Shown here: positions 26,477 to 34,975 of the stretch, in pieces
Numbering within the stretch: the stretch's first letter is position 1
Layout: each line of letters begins with the position of its first letter
NCBI RefSeq assembly: GCF_000423665.1
Contig: NZ_KE384069.1
Span: 671,588-735,587, forward strand
Reading direction: 5' to 3'
Source of the DNA: Solirubrobacter soli DSM 22325
GTDB lineage: Bacteria > Actinomycetota > Thermoleophilia > Solirubrobacterales > Solirubrobacteraceae
Length of the DNA stretch: 64,000 nucleotides
Notes under the pieces: model-generated
What the model was told of the DNA's origin: nothing
Seen by the model: only the letters and a program-made list of their open reading frames with translations
Database searches by the model: none
Made by a program: the position numbers and the translations under genes

Positions 26477-27084
26477 TCGGAGCGGTGCCGCGCGAGGTCA
26501 TCATCTCCCTCGGCTTCCTCGAAGTCCTCGGTAGCGCCGCGCTCGCGGGGATCGTCGTCGCCTTGATCGCCGAGCTCTTCGGTCTGCCGTCGGCTCGACC
26601 GGATCGACGTCCGATGTCACAGACCCCCGACGTCCGCAACTGGCTGATCGCGGCCAGTTGCCTGGTGACGGTGGTGTTGATCGCGGTCCCCGCGTTCGCG
26701 AACGGGTTCGAGTGGCGCTTGCTGTGGCAGGCCGTCGCGCTGCCGCTCACCATCCTGCTGCTCCTCGTCGGCTGGGAGCGTCTGCGTGCAGCAGGCGGCG
26801 CGCGCGGAGTCCGCGTCGTCTTCGTGTGGGTCGTCTTCACGGCCGTCGCCGTCCCGAACACGATGATGAGCGCCGCGCTTCTGCGGTTTCAGGACGTCCG
26901 GCTCTGCGTCGACGGCTACGAAGCGCCGTTGAACGGCAAGCAGATCGCGGTGACGCCGGACATCGCCGTAGTCACGGGATTGGACATCGGGCCGCCTCGG
27001 GCGATCGTCACGTTCCCCGGCGATGCGGTGAAGCGCGTCGACAGCGGCGGACTCGACGCCGCCACGACCTGTCCGGCGCCCTAG
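26473..27084 (+). CDS. Multi-spanning membrane protein (or 3' half of a split gene)
   Basis: 203 residues if it starts at GTG 26473, which overlaps the previous stop (GTGA). Hydrophobic segments occur at about 10-35, 50-68, 75-95 and 105-125. They are followed by a ~70-residue soluble C-terminus with Cys residues at both ends (VRLCVDG, ATTCPAP). The frame is also open upstream of the GTG and reads PFAGYEAEQAFPVIG, which fits a continuous protein made with the previous ORF. Function unknown. Its 3' end overlaps the convergent desaturase gene by four bases. Confidence 0.55.
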   Translation: MIGAVPREVIISLGFLEVLGSAALAGIVVALIAELFGLPSARPDRRPMSQTPDVRNWLIAASCLVTVVLIAVPAFANGFEWRLLWQAVALPLTILLLLVGWERLRAAGGARGVRVVFVWVVFTAVAVPNTMMSAALLRFQDVRLCVDGYEAPLNGKQIAVTPDIAVVTGLDIGPPRAIVTFPGDAVKRVDSGGLDAATTCPAP

Positions 27085-28115
27085 CGGGGCACGGCGCGCG
27101 GAGCCGCCAGCGCGGTCACCGTGTGCGCGCGGCGCGGGAAGCGCACGAGCCGCCCGTTCGACTCGTCCCAGAGCTTGAGCCGAAGCGCGGCGAACCCTGC
27201 GCGCACCGTGACCACCGGGGTGACGGCGAACATCGGGTGCGACTCGTGCGCGGCGCGCAGGCGGTAGTTGGGGATCTTCGCGCTGAGGTGGTGGACGTGG
27301 TGGTAGTTGGCGTTGCCGACCGCCCACGCGAGCGGGCGCGGCAGCTTCAGGAACGAGCTGCCCCGCAGCGCCGCGAGCTCGAACCGCCACTCGCCGCCGG
27401 ACTGGAAGTAGGTGTCCTCGTATTGGTGCTGGATGTAGAGCATCCAGGCGGCGATCGCGCCGCCGGCGACGAGCGTCGTGCCCTGGATGAGGAGGAACGC
27501 CGGCCACCCGGCGAGCGTGCCGAGCCCGACCACCCACGCGACGAGCGCGACGTTCGTGGCGATGACGCTGCCGAGGATCGGGCGGGTCATGCCACGCTGT
27601 GGGAACCGGCGCTCGAACAGGAACACGAGGCTCGGGCCGACCAGCAGGAGCAGCAGCGGATTGCGGTACAGGCGGTAGCCGAGCCGCTTGAGCCGCGACG
27701 CCCGGCGGTACTCGCTCAGCGTCATCGTGTAGATCTCGCCCGGCCCGCGCTGGTCGAGGTTGCCCGTGTTCGCGTGGTGGAGGCTGTGCTGGCGCTGCCA
27801 CCACCGGTAGGGCGTGAACAGCATGAAGCCGAGGACGTGTCCCCACCGCGCGTTGGCGTCGCGCGAGGCGAACATCGAGTTGTGGGTCAGGTCGTGGAAG
27901 AAGCTGTACATCCGCACCAGGAACACGGTCGCGACCAGGCCGAGGCCGATCGCGAGCCCGGCCCGCGGTCGCACCAGCGCGGCCACGGCCCAGACGCCGA
28001 GGTAGGGCACCAGCACGCCGACGAGCTGGCCGAGGCTGCGCGCGCGGTCAGGGCGCAGATAGGGAGCGAGGTCCTGCTTCCATTGCTTTCGCGGGGGGAT
28101 GTCTACGTGGGTCAC
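27081..28115 (-). CDS. Fatty-acid desaturase, membrane di-iron type
   Basis: 344 residues. The three histidine boxes of membrane desaturases are present: HDLTHNS (about residue 74), HSLHHAN (about 110) and HHVHH (about 273), embedded among about four to six hydrophobic segments. They bind the two irons that insert a cis double bond into lipid acyl chains, probably a Delta12-type enzyme by box spacing. Electrons would come from a ferredoxin or similar donor not encoded nearby. It is likely a membrane-fluidity gene. Confidence 0.9.
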   Translation of the reverse strand: MTHVDIPPRKQWKQDLAPYLRPDRARSLGQLVGVLVPYLGVWAVAALVRPRAGLAIGLGLVATVFLVRMYSFFHDLTHNSMFASRDANARWGHVLGFMLFTPYRWWQRQHSLHHANTGNLDQRGPGEIYTMTLSEYRRASRLKRLGYRLYRNPLLLLLVGPSLVFLFERRFPQRGMTRPILGSVIATNVALVAWVVGLGTLAGWPAFLLIQGTTLVAGGAIAAWMLYIQHQYEDTYFQSGGEWRFELAALRGSSFLKLPRPLAWAVGNANYHHVHHLSAKIPNYRLRAAHESHPMFAVTPVVTVRAGFAALRLKLWDESNGRLVRFPRRAHTVTALAAPRAVPR

Positions 28116-28148
28116 GACAGCTCATTGCGTGCTGTCGTGTCACGTGGA

Positions 28149-29846
28149 TCACCGCGAGGCGGGGACCGCGTCGGCGCCGGCGCCGGTGCGGCGGCGGATG
28201 ACGGTCAGCAGCGCGTCGGCGACCGCGGGGTCGAAGTGCGTACCGCGCAGCCGCTCGATCTCCGCGCACGCGCGCTCGACGCTCCACGCCGGCTTGTAGG
28301 GACGCTCGTGGGTGAGGGCGTCGAAGACGTCGCACACGGCCGCGATCCGGCCTTCGAGCGGGATCTGCTCGCCGGCCAGGCCGTGCGGGTAGCCGGTGCC
28401 GTCCCAGCGCTCGTGGTGGGTGTCGACGATCGTCTCGGCCACCTGGAGCACCGGTGACGGGGAGCCTTCGAGCAGCAGCGCGCCCTCGACGACGTGCCGG
28501 CGCATGGTCTTCATCTCGTTCGCGGTGAGGCTGCCGGGCTTGCGCAGGATGTCATCGGGCACGCCGATCTTGCCGACGTCGTGCAGGACCGCCGCGTAGC
28601 GGATGATCTCGGCGCGGGTGGAGGGGAGACCGAGCTCGAGCGCGACCTCGCCGCACATGCGGCTCATGCGGTCGATGTGCTCGCCGGTGTCGTCGTCGTG
28701 CAGCTCGGCGGCGCGCGCCAGCCGCACCACCACTTCGAGCTGCGTCTCGGCGAGGTCCTTCGTGCGGGCGTGGACCGCCGCTTCCAGCTCCGCGCTGTAG
28801 CGGGTGACGCGCGCGCGGGCGGAGCGTTCCGACACCGCTCGGGCGAGCAGCGAGGTGGCGAGCGCGAACGCGAGCGTGACGAGTGGCACCGCGACCGTCA
28901 CGACGACGTCGCTGTCGAACGCGAGCTGCGCGCCGACCGCGTACACCGCGCCCGCCAGCACGGCGACGACGCTGCCGCGGACCGGGCCGAACGCCTGGAC
29001 GCTGAGCGGCGCGACGAGGCCGAGCGTGACGGCGATCAGGAACGCCACCCAGTCGGGGATCTCCTTCAGCGGGTTGCCGTGCAGGGCGGTCCAGATCGCG
29101 TTCGCCTGGATCTCGGCCCCGGGCATCTGGCGCTCGCCGGGCGCGGAGGTGGGGTGGACGTCCTGCAGCGCCGGCGCCGTCGCGCCCACGACGACGATCT
29201 GGTTGCGCAGCTTCGCGTCGTCGACCCGTTTGTTCAGGACGTCCGCGAAGGAGTATGTCGGGATCGTGCCGGTCGGGCCGCGGAAGTCGATCAGCGCGGT
29301 GTCGGGCTCCATCGGCTTGCCGAAGAGCGCCGCGATGGTCGCGAGGTGGGTGTCCTCGCGGGCATAGCGGCGGATCGAGCCGCCCGGGTCCGTCGGGAAC
29401 GTGCTGGCCGCCGCCCGGGCGCCGGCGTCGGCCAGGTTCTCGTCGCCGCCGAGGACGCGGGTGTGGCCGTTGTCATCGACCTCGCCGGTCGCCAGGATCA
29501 CGTCCTTGGCCCGGTCGACGGCGTCGTAGAGCGCGAGATCGTCGTCCTGGTTCTCGGATGGCTCGGTGAACTGGACGTCGTAGACGATCCGGCGCACGCC
29601 CGCCTGGCGCAGCCGGTCGACCATCCGCGCGTGCAGCGTGCGCGGGAACGGCCACTGCTCGTCGAGCTCCGAGAACGAGCGCTCGTCGATCCCCACGACC
29701 GCCACCCCGGACACGGGTTGCGTGCCGCGGATCCCGAAGCGCGCGTCGAGCGTCGTCAGCTCCGCCCGCTTCAGCGCCGGCGTCAAAGCGGCGACGAGGA
29801 CGATCAGCGCGACCAGCGCGGCGGTGACCTTGGCCAGCCGAACCAT
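28149..29846 (-). CDS. CHASE2-HD-GYP membrane sensor, cyclic-di-GMP phosphodiesterase type
   Basis: 565 residues. A signal-anchor TM is followed by an extracellular CHASE2 domain (about 35-260: VAVVGIDERSF, WPFPRTLHARMV, IVYDVQF), about three TM segments (265-345), a short coiled stretch, and an HD-GYP domain with HDVGKIG, RRHVVEGALLL and HHERWDGTGYP. HD-GYP enzymes cleave c-di-GMP. Its ATG directly follows the TAG of the FecR-like gene with no spacer, so the two proteins are made together. CHASE2 with FecR-like partners is a known pairing. Confidence 0.88.
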   Translation of the reverse strand: MVRLAKVTAALVALIVLVAALTPALKRAELTTLDARFGIRGTQPVSGVAVVGIDERSFSELDEQWPFPRTLHARMVDRLRQAGVRRIVYDVQFTEPSENQDDDLALYDAVDRAKDVILATGEVDDNGHTRVLGGDENLADAGARAAASTFPTDPGGSIRRYAREDTHLATIAALFGKPMEPDTALIDFRGPTGTIPTYSFADVLNKRVDDAKLRNQIVVVGATAPALQDVHPTSAPGERQMPGAEIQANAIWTALHGNPLKEIPDWVAFLIAVTLGLVAPLSVQAFGPVRGSVVAVLAGAVYAVGAQLAFDSDVVVTVAVPLVTLAFALATSLLARAVSERSARARVTRYSAELEAAVHARTKDLAETQLEVVVRLARAAELHDDDTGEHIDRMSRMCGEVALELGLPSTRAEIIRYAAVLHDVGKIGVPDDILRKPGSLTANEMKTMRRHVVEGALLLEGSPSPVLQVAETIVDTHHERWDGTGYPHGLAGEQIPLEGRIAAVCDVFDALTHERPYKPAWSVERACAEIERLRGTHFDPAVADALLTVIRRRTGAGADAVPASR

Positions 29847-31646
29847 CTACGGACGCGGTGAGAACAGTCGTTGACCGGCGTGAAGGAGCGTCGAGCGCCC
29901 GCCGCGGCGAGGCCACACCGACACGGCGCCCTGACGCACGTAGATCGTGGTGCCGGCGCAGGTGTCCTCGGTCCGCCACTCGGTGCCGCGGACCGTCGCG
30001 ACGCTGCCGTTGCCGCGGGTGCGGAAGGAGCCGCCGCTGTCCTTGCCCCAGAGCGAGCGCTTCTTCTTCTTTTTGGGCTTGGCCGAAGTGGTCGCCCGTT
30101 CGGATGCGGTGCACTGCAGCGGGCCGGCGAGCGCCATCTCGGTCATGCCGGTGGACGTCTGGGCGACCGTGAACTTGCCCCCGTTGAAGGTCGCGGTCTG
30201 CGCCTTTCCGTCCACCTGCGATGCCACACGGACCTTGCCGTCGGTGGTGTCGAGCAGGACGCCGAGCGGGAGCGTCACGGAGCCTGTGATCGCGGTGTAG
30301 GTGGTCTCCGGCGGGACGCGGTAGCTGACCTCACCGCTCACGACCGCGACCTCGACGCTCTTGCCCTCGACGGGCCCGGGCGTGGACGTGGGGGTCACGG
30401 TCGGGGTGGGCGTGGGGCTCACGGTGGCGACCGGTGTGGCGGTCGCGGTCGGCTCCGGCTCGGACACGACGATCGTCAGCGGGCGCGAGGACGTGCTCCC
30501 CGCGGTGTTGGTCGCCGTGACCCGCGCGACGTGCTCCCCTGGAGCAAGATCGGGGAGCGGCAGCCGGATGGTGGCGGTGGCATCGATCTGCGTGCGTGCG
30601 ACCTCGAACCAGCTGCCGTCGGGGCGGCGCAGCTCGGCCTTGACCGTCGTCGTGAGGCCGTTGGGCTTGATGCGGGCGGAGACGGCGCCGTCGTCCTGCG
30701 CGATGTCGCCGACCGCGGGCGGGACCGTGATCTTGACCAGGTACGGGTCGCGATCCAGCGCCGCCCACAAGCGCCCGTCGGGGCCGGCGGCGAGCGCGAT
30801 CGCGCGGGCGGCCGGGGCGAGCGGCACGGTCGTCGGGTCCTCTCCGGCGACGATCCGCACGACGCCACCCTGGATTCCCGCCCACATCGCGCCGTCGGGA
30901 CCGACCGCGAGCGCCGAGGTCGGTGACCCGATCTCGTGTGTGGTGGGACCGTCGAGCCGGCGGACCGCGCTGCCCTGGGCGTACCAGAGGTCCGTCGAGT
31001 CGGACGCCAGCGCGGTGAGCGCGGCGCCGCCGATCGTGCGGTAGCTCAACATGCCCGACGGGGTGATGCGGCCGAGCCGGTCCGCCTCCATGAACCACAG
31101 CGCGCCGTCCGGTCCCGCGGTGAGCTGGCGCGGCTCGGTCTGGCCCTGCAGGGTGCGCGTCATCTCGTTGCGCGGGTCGGGCGTGAAGCGCGTGATCGCG
31201 TCCGGCTGGAGTGGTCCGGCGTCCACCGTCATCCACAGCGCCCCGTCCGGCCCGCTCGCGAGCGCCGTCGGCCGGCCGTACGTGAGCGAGAAGCCCGCGA
31301 ACGGGCTGAAGACGTTGAGCCGCGCGAACGACTGCGGTCCGCCCGACGTGACGAACCAGAGCGCGCCGCCGTGGCTGACGATGTGCGACGGGTGCCGGTT
31401 GACCGGGAACCCGCCGATCCCGCCGACGCCCTGCTGGGTCACCTCACCCGCCGGCGTGATCCGGAGGATGCGACCCGGATTCGCTTCGACCGACACCCAC
31501 ATCGCGGAGTCGGGACCCGCGACGACCGCGTCCGGCGGATCGGTCAGTCCGGCGACCGGCTCGACCCGCTGCTGCGCACCGGCGGTCGCCGGAGACAGAC
31601 ACGCCATCGCGACGACGATGGCGGTGATTCGCGTCCGCCCGGTCAC
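29847..31646 (-). CDS. Secreted Vgb-type beta-propeller fused to a FecR-like domain
   Basis: 599 residues from GTG 31646, chosen for GGAAAAG upstream and the signal peptide ending ATAGAQQ. Residues about 15-300 hold repeated GPDGALWF/GPDGAMWA strands, the virginiamycin-B-lyase-like propeller. An Ig-like region (about 300-390) and a TPTPTP linker follow. The C-terminal FecR-like domain (about 430-599) has GEVSYR...GSVATVRGTEW and VRQGAVSVWP. The lyase catalytic residues are not evident, so the propeller probably binds. It is the upstream partner of the CHASE2-HD-GYP protein. Confidence 0.8.
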   Translation of the reverse strand: MTGRTRITAIVVAMACLSPATAGAQQRVEPVAGLTDPPDAVVAGPDSAMWVSVEANPGRILRITPAGEVTQQGVGGIGGFPVNRHPSHIVSHGGALWFVTSGGPQSFARLNVFSPFAGFSLTYGRPTALASGPDGALWMTVDAGPLQPDAITRFTPDPRNEMTRTLQGQTEPRQLTAGPDGALWFMEADRLGRITPSGMLSYRTIGGAALTALASDSTDLWYAQGSAVRRLDGPTTHEIGSPTSALAVGPDGAMWAGIQGGVVRIVAGEDPTTVPLAPAARAIALAAGPDGRLWAALDRDPYLVKITVPPAVGDIAQDDGAVSARIKPNGLTTTVKAELRRPDGSWFEVARTQIDATATIRLPLPDLAPGEHVARVTATNTAGSTSSRPLTIVVSEPEPTATATPVATVSPTPTPTVTPTSTPGPVEGKSVEVAVVSGEVSYRVPPETTYTAITGSVTLPLGVLLDTTDGKVRVASQVDGKAQTATFNGGKFTVAQTSTGMTEMALAGPLQCTASERATTSAKPKKKKKRSLWGKDSGGSFRTRGNGSVATVRGTEWRTEDTCAGTTIYVRQGAVSVWPRRGGRSTLLHAGQRLFSPRP

Positions 31647-31802
31647 ACGCTTTTCCGGCGCGACTCGAATCAGCGAACATCCCTGCGTCCATGGGGCTTT
31701 CAACGGACGCTCACCGTATCCGAACCCCTCTGATCGCTGGGGTTCTCTGGCCAAATGTCGGGTGCCATGTCACGTTCGCCGCAGCCGCTCCGTCCAGGCG
31801 TG

Positions 31803-32567
31803 ATGAACGAGAACGAACCGCTGGTGCTGCTGCACGGACTCGGCATGTCGGCGCGCGTCTGGGCGCCCGTGCGGCGCGTCTTGGAGTACCCGACCGTGGC
31901 GCCGACGTTGCTCGGCCACCGCGGCGGGCGAGTTCCTGCTCGCGCTCCGGTCCGGGTGTCCGACGTGGTCGACGACGTCGAGGCGAGGCTCGACGACCTC
32001 GGCGTGGAGCGCGCGCACATCGTGGGTAACTCGCTGGGCGGGTGGGTGGCGATCGAGCTGGCCCGCCGCGGGCGGGCGCGGTCGGTCTGCGCGTTCTCAC
32101 CCGCCGGCTGTTGGACCGCCGGGACCGAAGGGCAGACCGTGGGCGTCGCCCGCATCCGCCGGCTGATTACGTTGACGCGGCTCGGTCAGTCGCTACCGCT
32201 GATGCACTTCGCGGCGGTCCGGCGGCTCGCGTTGCGCGATGTCGCCGTGCGCGGCGATCGGCTGAGCGCGTCGGAGGCGCGCGAGGGCGGGCGCGATCTG
32301 TTGTCGTGCACGATCGCCGAGGATGTGTTGACGACGCCGGACGAGCTGCAACCGCTCGACCCGCTGCCCTGCCCGATCACGCTCGCGTGGTCACGCGAGG
32401 ACCGGATCACACCGTTGACGTCCAACGGCGCGGTTGCTCGTTCGCGGCTCCCGAGGGCGTCGTGGGTCGAGCTTCCCGGGTGCGGGCATGTGCCGATGAT
32501 CGACGACCCGGAGCGGGTGGCGGCGACGATCCGTCACGCCATGCGCGCGACCGCCTCGAGGACCTGA
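31803..32567 (+). CDS. Alpha/beta-hydrolase
   Basis: 254 residues from ATG 31803 (an earlier in-frame ATG lies at 31755). The fold markers are the oxyanion loop LLHGLGMSARVW, the nucleophile elbow GNSLGG (Ser near residue 82), Asp in WSREDRITP and His in GCGHVPM. It is an esterase- or C-C hydrolase-like enzyme whose substrate cannot be inferred. The 3' end overlaps the convergent P-loop gene by 34 bases. Confidence 0.88.
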   Translation: MNENEPLVLLHGLGMSARVWAPVRRVLEYPTVAPTLLGHRGGRVPARAPVRVSDVVDDVEARLDDLGVERAHIVGNSLGGWVAIELARRGRARSVCAFSPAGCWTAGTEGQTVGVARIRRLITLTRLGQSLPLMHFAAVRRLALRDVAVRGDRLSASEAREGGRDLLSCTIAEDVLTTPDELQPLDPLPCPITLAWSREDRITPLTSNGAVARSRLPRASWVELPGCGHVPMIDDPERVAATIRHAMRATASRT

Positions 32568-32989
32568 TCGGCGACGCGTTGAACCGGCACGCTCGTCGCG
32601 ACGACCAGGTCCGCCGAGCGGCGCAGGAGCGGCTCGATCTCGTCGAGGTCCGCGAGGACCTGCGTGAGCTCCGGATCGGTGCGCCCGTACGTGTTCTGCG
32701 TGCGCGTGTCGAGCCGCGCGACCAGTGCGTCGGTCGGCGTCGTCAGCAGCACCCGGTAATCGAACGGGAGTGTCGCCTGCTCCTCGGAGCAGCCGGCGAA
32801 GAACAGCAGCTCCGGTCCGGTCTCGAGCAGGGCGGCGACCGCCGCGGCCCGCCACCCCCAGCGCCCGTTCCCGCGAGGCTCGCTGAACCCGTGATCGTCC
32901 GCGTCATACGCCGCGTAGCCGCGCCGCCGCAGCTCCGCGACCAGCGTGCTCTTGCCCGTGCCCGACATCCCCGTGATCAGCACCCGCAC
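32534..32989 (-). CDS. Small P-loop NTPase/kinase
   Basis: 151 residues beginning MRVLITGMSGTGKSTL, a Walker A motif in the position seen in nucleoside/shikimate-type kinases. It is followed by a YDADDHGF segment, a typical acceptor-site Asp region, and an Arg-rich lid (RLDTRTQNTYGR). It probably phosphorylates a small metabolite. The family cannot be fixed from sequence alone. Confidence 0.8.
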   Translation of the reverse strand: MRVLITGMSGTGKSTLVAELRRRGYAAYDADDHGFSEPRGNGRWGWRAAAVAALLETGPELLFFAGCSEEQATLPFDYRVLLTTPTDALVARLDTRTQNTYGRTDPELTQVLADLDEIEPLLRRSADLVVATSVPVQRVADQVLEAVARMA

Positions 32990-33013
32990 ACGCCGAAGCG
33001 TATGCGGGAGGGG

Positions 33014-33466
33014 TCATGGTGCCGGTGTGGGCTGCGCCCCCGCGTTCTTGAGCTTCTCGAGGCGCTGCTTCACCTGATCCTTCGCCGAGGCGAGCTTGCC
33101 CTTCAACCCGTCGATCGCCGCCTGGGCGTTGCTCTGGGCGTCCTGCCCGGCCTGTTGGAGCTGATCGCTGGCGTTGTTGACGTCCTGCGTGATCTGGTCG
33201 AGCTGGTTGGAAAGGTCGCTCGCGGCGTCGTTGGCTTCCTTCGCCTGCTGCTGCGCCTGCGCGGTCTGGTCCTTCTGGTCGCTCAGGTCGGAGTTCAGCC
33301 CGACCGCCCAGATCGCGAATCCCGCGGCGACGAGGAGCATGACCAGGCACGCCGCGATCCACCCGTACGGGCGCTTGTGCGGTGGGGTGGGCTGTTGTGG
33401 CGTCGCGCCGCCGCCGAACCGCCCGGCCGGTTCCATGCCCGTGGACTGCTCAGAGGGCTGGCTCAT
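33014..33466 (-). CDS. Membrane-anchored coiled-coil protein
   Basis: 150 residues from ATG 33466. A Gly/Pro/Gln-rich cytoplasmic N-terminus (about 1-33) precedes one TM segment (GWIAACLVMLLVAAGFAIWAV). A long extracytoplasmic helix of Asp/Gln/Ala heptads (LSDQKDQTAQAQQQAKEAND... to about 140) forms a coiled coil and ends GAQPTPAP. No enzymatic motif. Probably structural. Confidence 0.7.
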   Translation of the reverse strand: MSQPSEQSTGMEPAGRFGGGATPQQPTPPHKRPYGWIAACLVMLLVAAGFAIWAVGLNSDLSDQKDQTAQAQQQAKEANDAASDLSNQLDQITQDVNNASDQLQQAGQDAQSNAQAAIDGLKGKLASAKDQVKQRLEKLKNAGAQPTPAP

Positions 33467-33522
33467 GCGTTGGAGCCTAATCCCGGCGCGGTGGCGGTCA
33501 CCCGTGCGTGCCGGTGTTCCGT

Positions 33523-33540
33523 CCGGGTGCTCGCACCCGG
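33523..33540 (-). terminator. Terminator-like hairpin
   Basis: CCGGGTGC (33523-33530) and GCACCCGG (33533-33540) form a compact stem immediately after the stop of the gene at 33541 on the minus strand. Confidence 0.45.
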
Positions 33541-33933
33541 TCAGCGCACGCGGATCGTGACCCGGAACGTCTTGGACGACTTCTTCTTCCCAGGCCCGAA
33601 GTACTCGAGCCGGAGCTTGGTCTGGCCGTCGGCCTTGCCGGCGTAGCGGAAGACCCGTGTGTACCCGCCGCCCACACACGTCGGGTCGCCTGGCTTCGGC
33701 GTCGGGCAGTCGGGGTTCTTCGTGATCGCCGGACGCGTCGTCAGGACCTTGGGATCCGGCTTGGCGGTCGTCCGCCAACTGAACCCGCACGATCCACATT
33801 CCTTGAGGTCGACGCGGAGCTCTTGGCTCTTGGCGATCGTGATCGTCTTGCCGTTGTCGGCACTGGTGAGCGTCTTGGTCGCAGGCCCCGCGTTCGCGAG
33901 GCTGAGCGCGACAAGGAAGGCGGCGGCGAGCAT
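33541..33933 (-). CDS. Secreted chagasin-like (I42) protease-inhibitor fold protein
   Basis: 130 residues with a signal peptide (MLAAAFLVALSLANA). The mature part follows the order of I42/chagasin inhibitors: NGKTITIAKSQELRVDL, then a GFSWRTT turn where chagasins have TGYxW, GGGYTRVFRYAGKADGQTKL and LEYFGPG...FRVTIRV. Unlike typical members it has Cys pairs (KECGSCG, PDC...PTC) likely to form disulfides. It may inhibit cysteine peptidases outside the cell. The assignment rests on motif order only. Confidence 0.6.
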   Translation of the reverse strand: MLAAAFLVALSLANAGPATKTLTSADNGKTITIAKSQELRVDLKECGSCGFSWRTTAKPDPKVLTTRPAITKNPDCPTPKPGDPTCVGGGYTRVFRYAGKADGQTKLRLEYFGPGKKKSSKTFRVTIRVR

Positions 33934-33960
33934 GGCGCGACACTACACAGTTGAAGGGCG

Positions 33961-34198
33961 ACAGAGCAGAAGGCCGCGGACGCGCAGGCCGCCGCCGACG
34001 ACGCGCGCAACGACCACGCAGGCGCCGCCGACGTGAGCGATGAAGCACCCACGGAGGACGTGGGGGAGAGCAGGGGGTCCGGCTGCATCAACGTTCCCAA
34101 CGTCGTGGACCACGGTGCGCCAGCGGCCCAAGGCCGGCACGTGCGTCAGTGAGGACACCGAGATCACCCTCTACGCCGTCAAGGACGACGAACGCTAG
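33961..34198 (+). pseudogene. Broken PASTA-domain protein remnant
   Basis: Two reading frames each encode part of a small secreted PASTA-type protein. The first reads TEQKAADAQAAADDARN, then GCINVPNVV, a PASTA start, and stops at 34150. A second frame from about 34108 reads VRQRPKAGTCVSEDTEITLY, a PASTA end, up to TAG 34198. The middle of the PASTA domain and the start codon are missing, so a deletion with frameshift is the simplest reading. Confidence 0.5.
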
Positions 34199-34273
34199 AT
34201 CCGCCCGTCGGCCAGGGGGGTGCGTAGCACGAGCGTCCGCCACGGACGTTCTCGATACACAACCCCCCAGTGA

Positions 34274-34975
34274 TCAGGTAGCGGAGAGAGCGATCTCGAT
34301 GCGCTTGTTCGCGCGGCCCTTCGACTTCGTCTTCGTGACCTTGATGCGACCGATCTCCTTGGTCGTCGCGACGTGGGTGCCGCTGCAGGCCTGGCGGTCG
34401 AGTTCATGGATCCGGACGGTCCGGACCGGGTCTTCCTCGGGCGGGATCGCGCGTCCCCGATAGACCGCCGGGTCCGCGTCGGCCTCCGCGCGGGGAAGGA
34501 AGATGGTCGTGATCGGCAGGTCGCGCTCGACGTACTCGTTGACCCGCTGCTCGATGTGCTCGCCCAAGGCTTGCGACATCGACGCGAGCTGGAGGTCGAC
34601 GCGGCCTTTGCCCGGTTCCATGTGCGCCCCGGTGACCCGCGCCTGATAGTCGATCCACGCGACCGCGTTGACCAGGTGGAGCGCCATGTGGGTGCGCATC
34701 AGCAGGTGTCGGCGCTCCCAGTCGAGCGTCCCGGTGATGCGGGTGAGTGGGGGAGGGGGCGGCGCGTCCACGACATGCCACACGCGGCCGGTTTGGTCCT
34801 TGAAGACGTCGGTGACGCGGGCGTCGCCGATGACGCCCTGGTCCGGTGGCTGGCCGCCACCGCCGGGGTAGAAGGCGGTCCTGTCGAGCGCGATCGCGTT
34901 GTCGTCTGCGGCGACGACGATCGCCTCGAAGCTGCGCAGATACGCGTCCTGGAGGTAGAGCAGCTCGGTCGTCAT
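34274..34975 (-). CDS. AlaX-like alanyl-tRNA editing protein
   Basis: 233 residues from ATG 34975, overlapping the SDR stop (ATGA). It matches the free-standing editing domain of alanyl-tRNA synthetase: DRTAFYPGGGGQPPDQG, the metal motif RTHMALHLVNAV (HxxxH), then QACSGTHVATTKEIGRI with the last Cys and His ligands, and a basic C-terminus. The zinc enzyme would remove Ser or Gly wrongly attached to tRNA-Ala. Confidence 0.88.
   Translation of the reverse strand: MTTELLYLQDAYLRSFEAIVVAADDNAIALDRTAFYPGGGGQPPDQGVIGDARVTDVFKDQTGRVWHVVDAPPPPPLTRITGTLDWERRHLLMRTHMALHLVNAVAWIDYQARVTGAHMEPGKGRVDLQLASMSQALGEHIEQRVNEYVERDLPITTIFLPRAEADADPAVYRGRAIPPEEDPVRTVRIHELDRQACSGTHVATTKEIGRIKVTKTKSKGRANKRIEIALSAT

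Noticed and set aside
26658..28457. A 599-codon plus-strand frame over the desaturase gene
   Set aside because: Shadow frame. The desaturase on the minus strand has all three histidine boxes.
33941..34160. A small plus-strand gene starting near 33941
   Set aside because: The protein-like text changes frame and lacks a start, so it was called a pseudogene.
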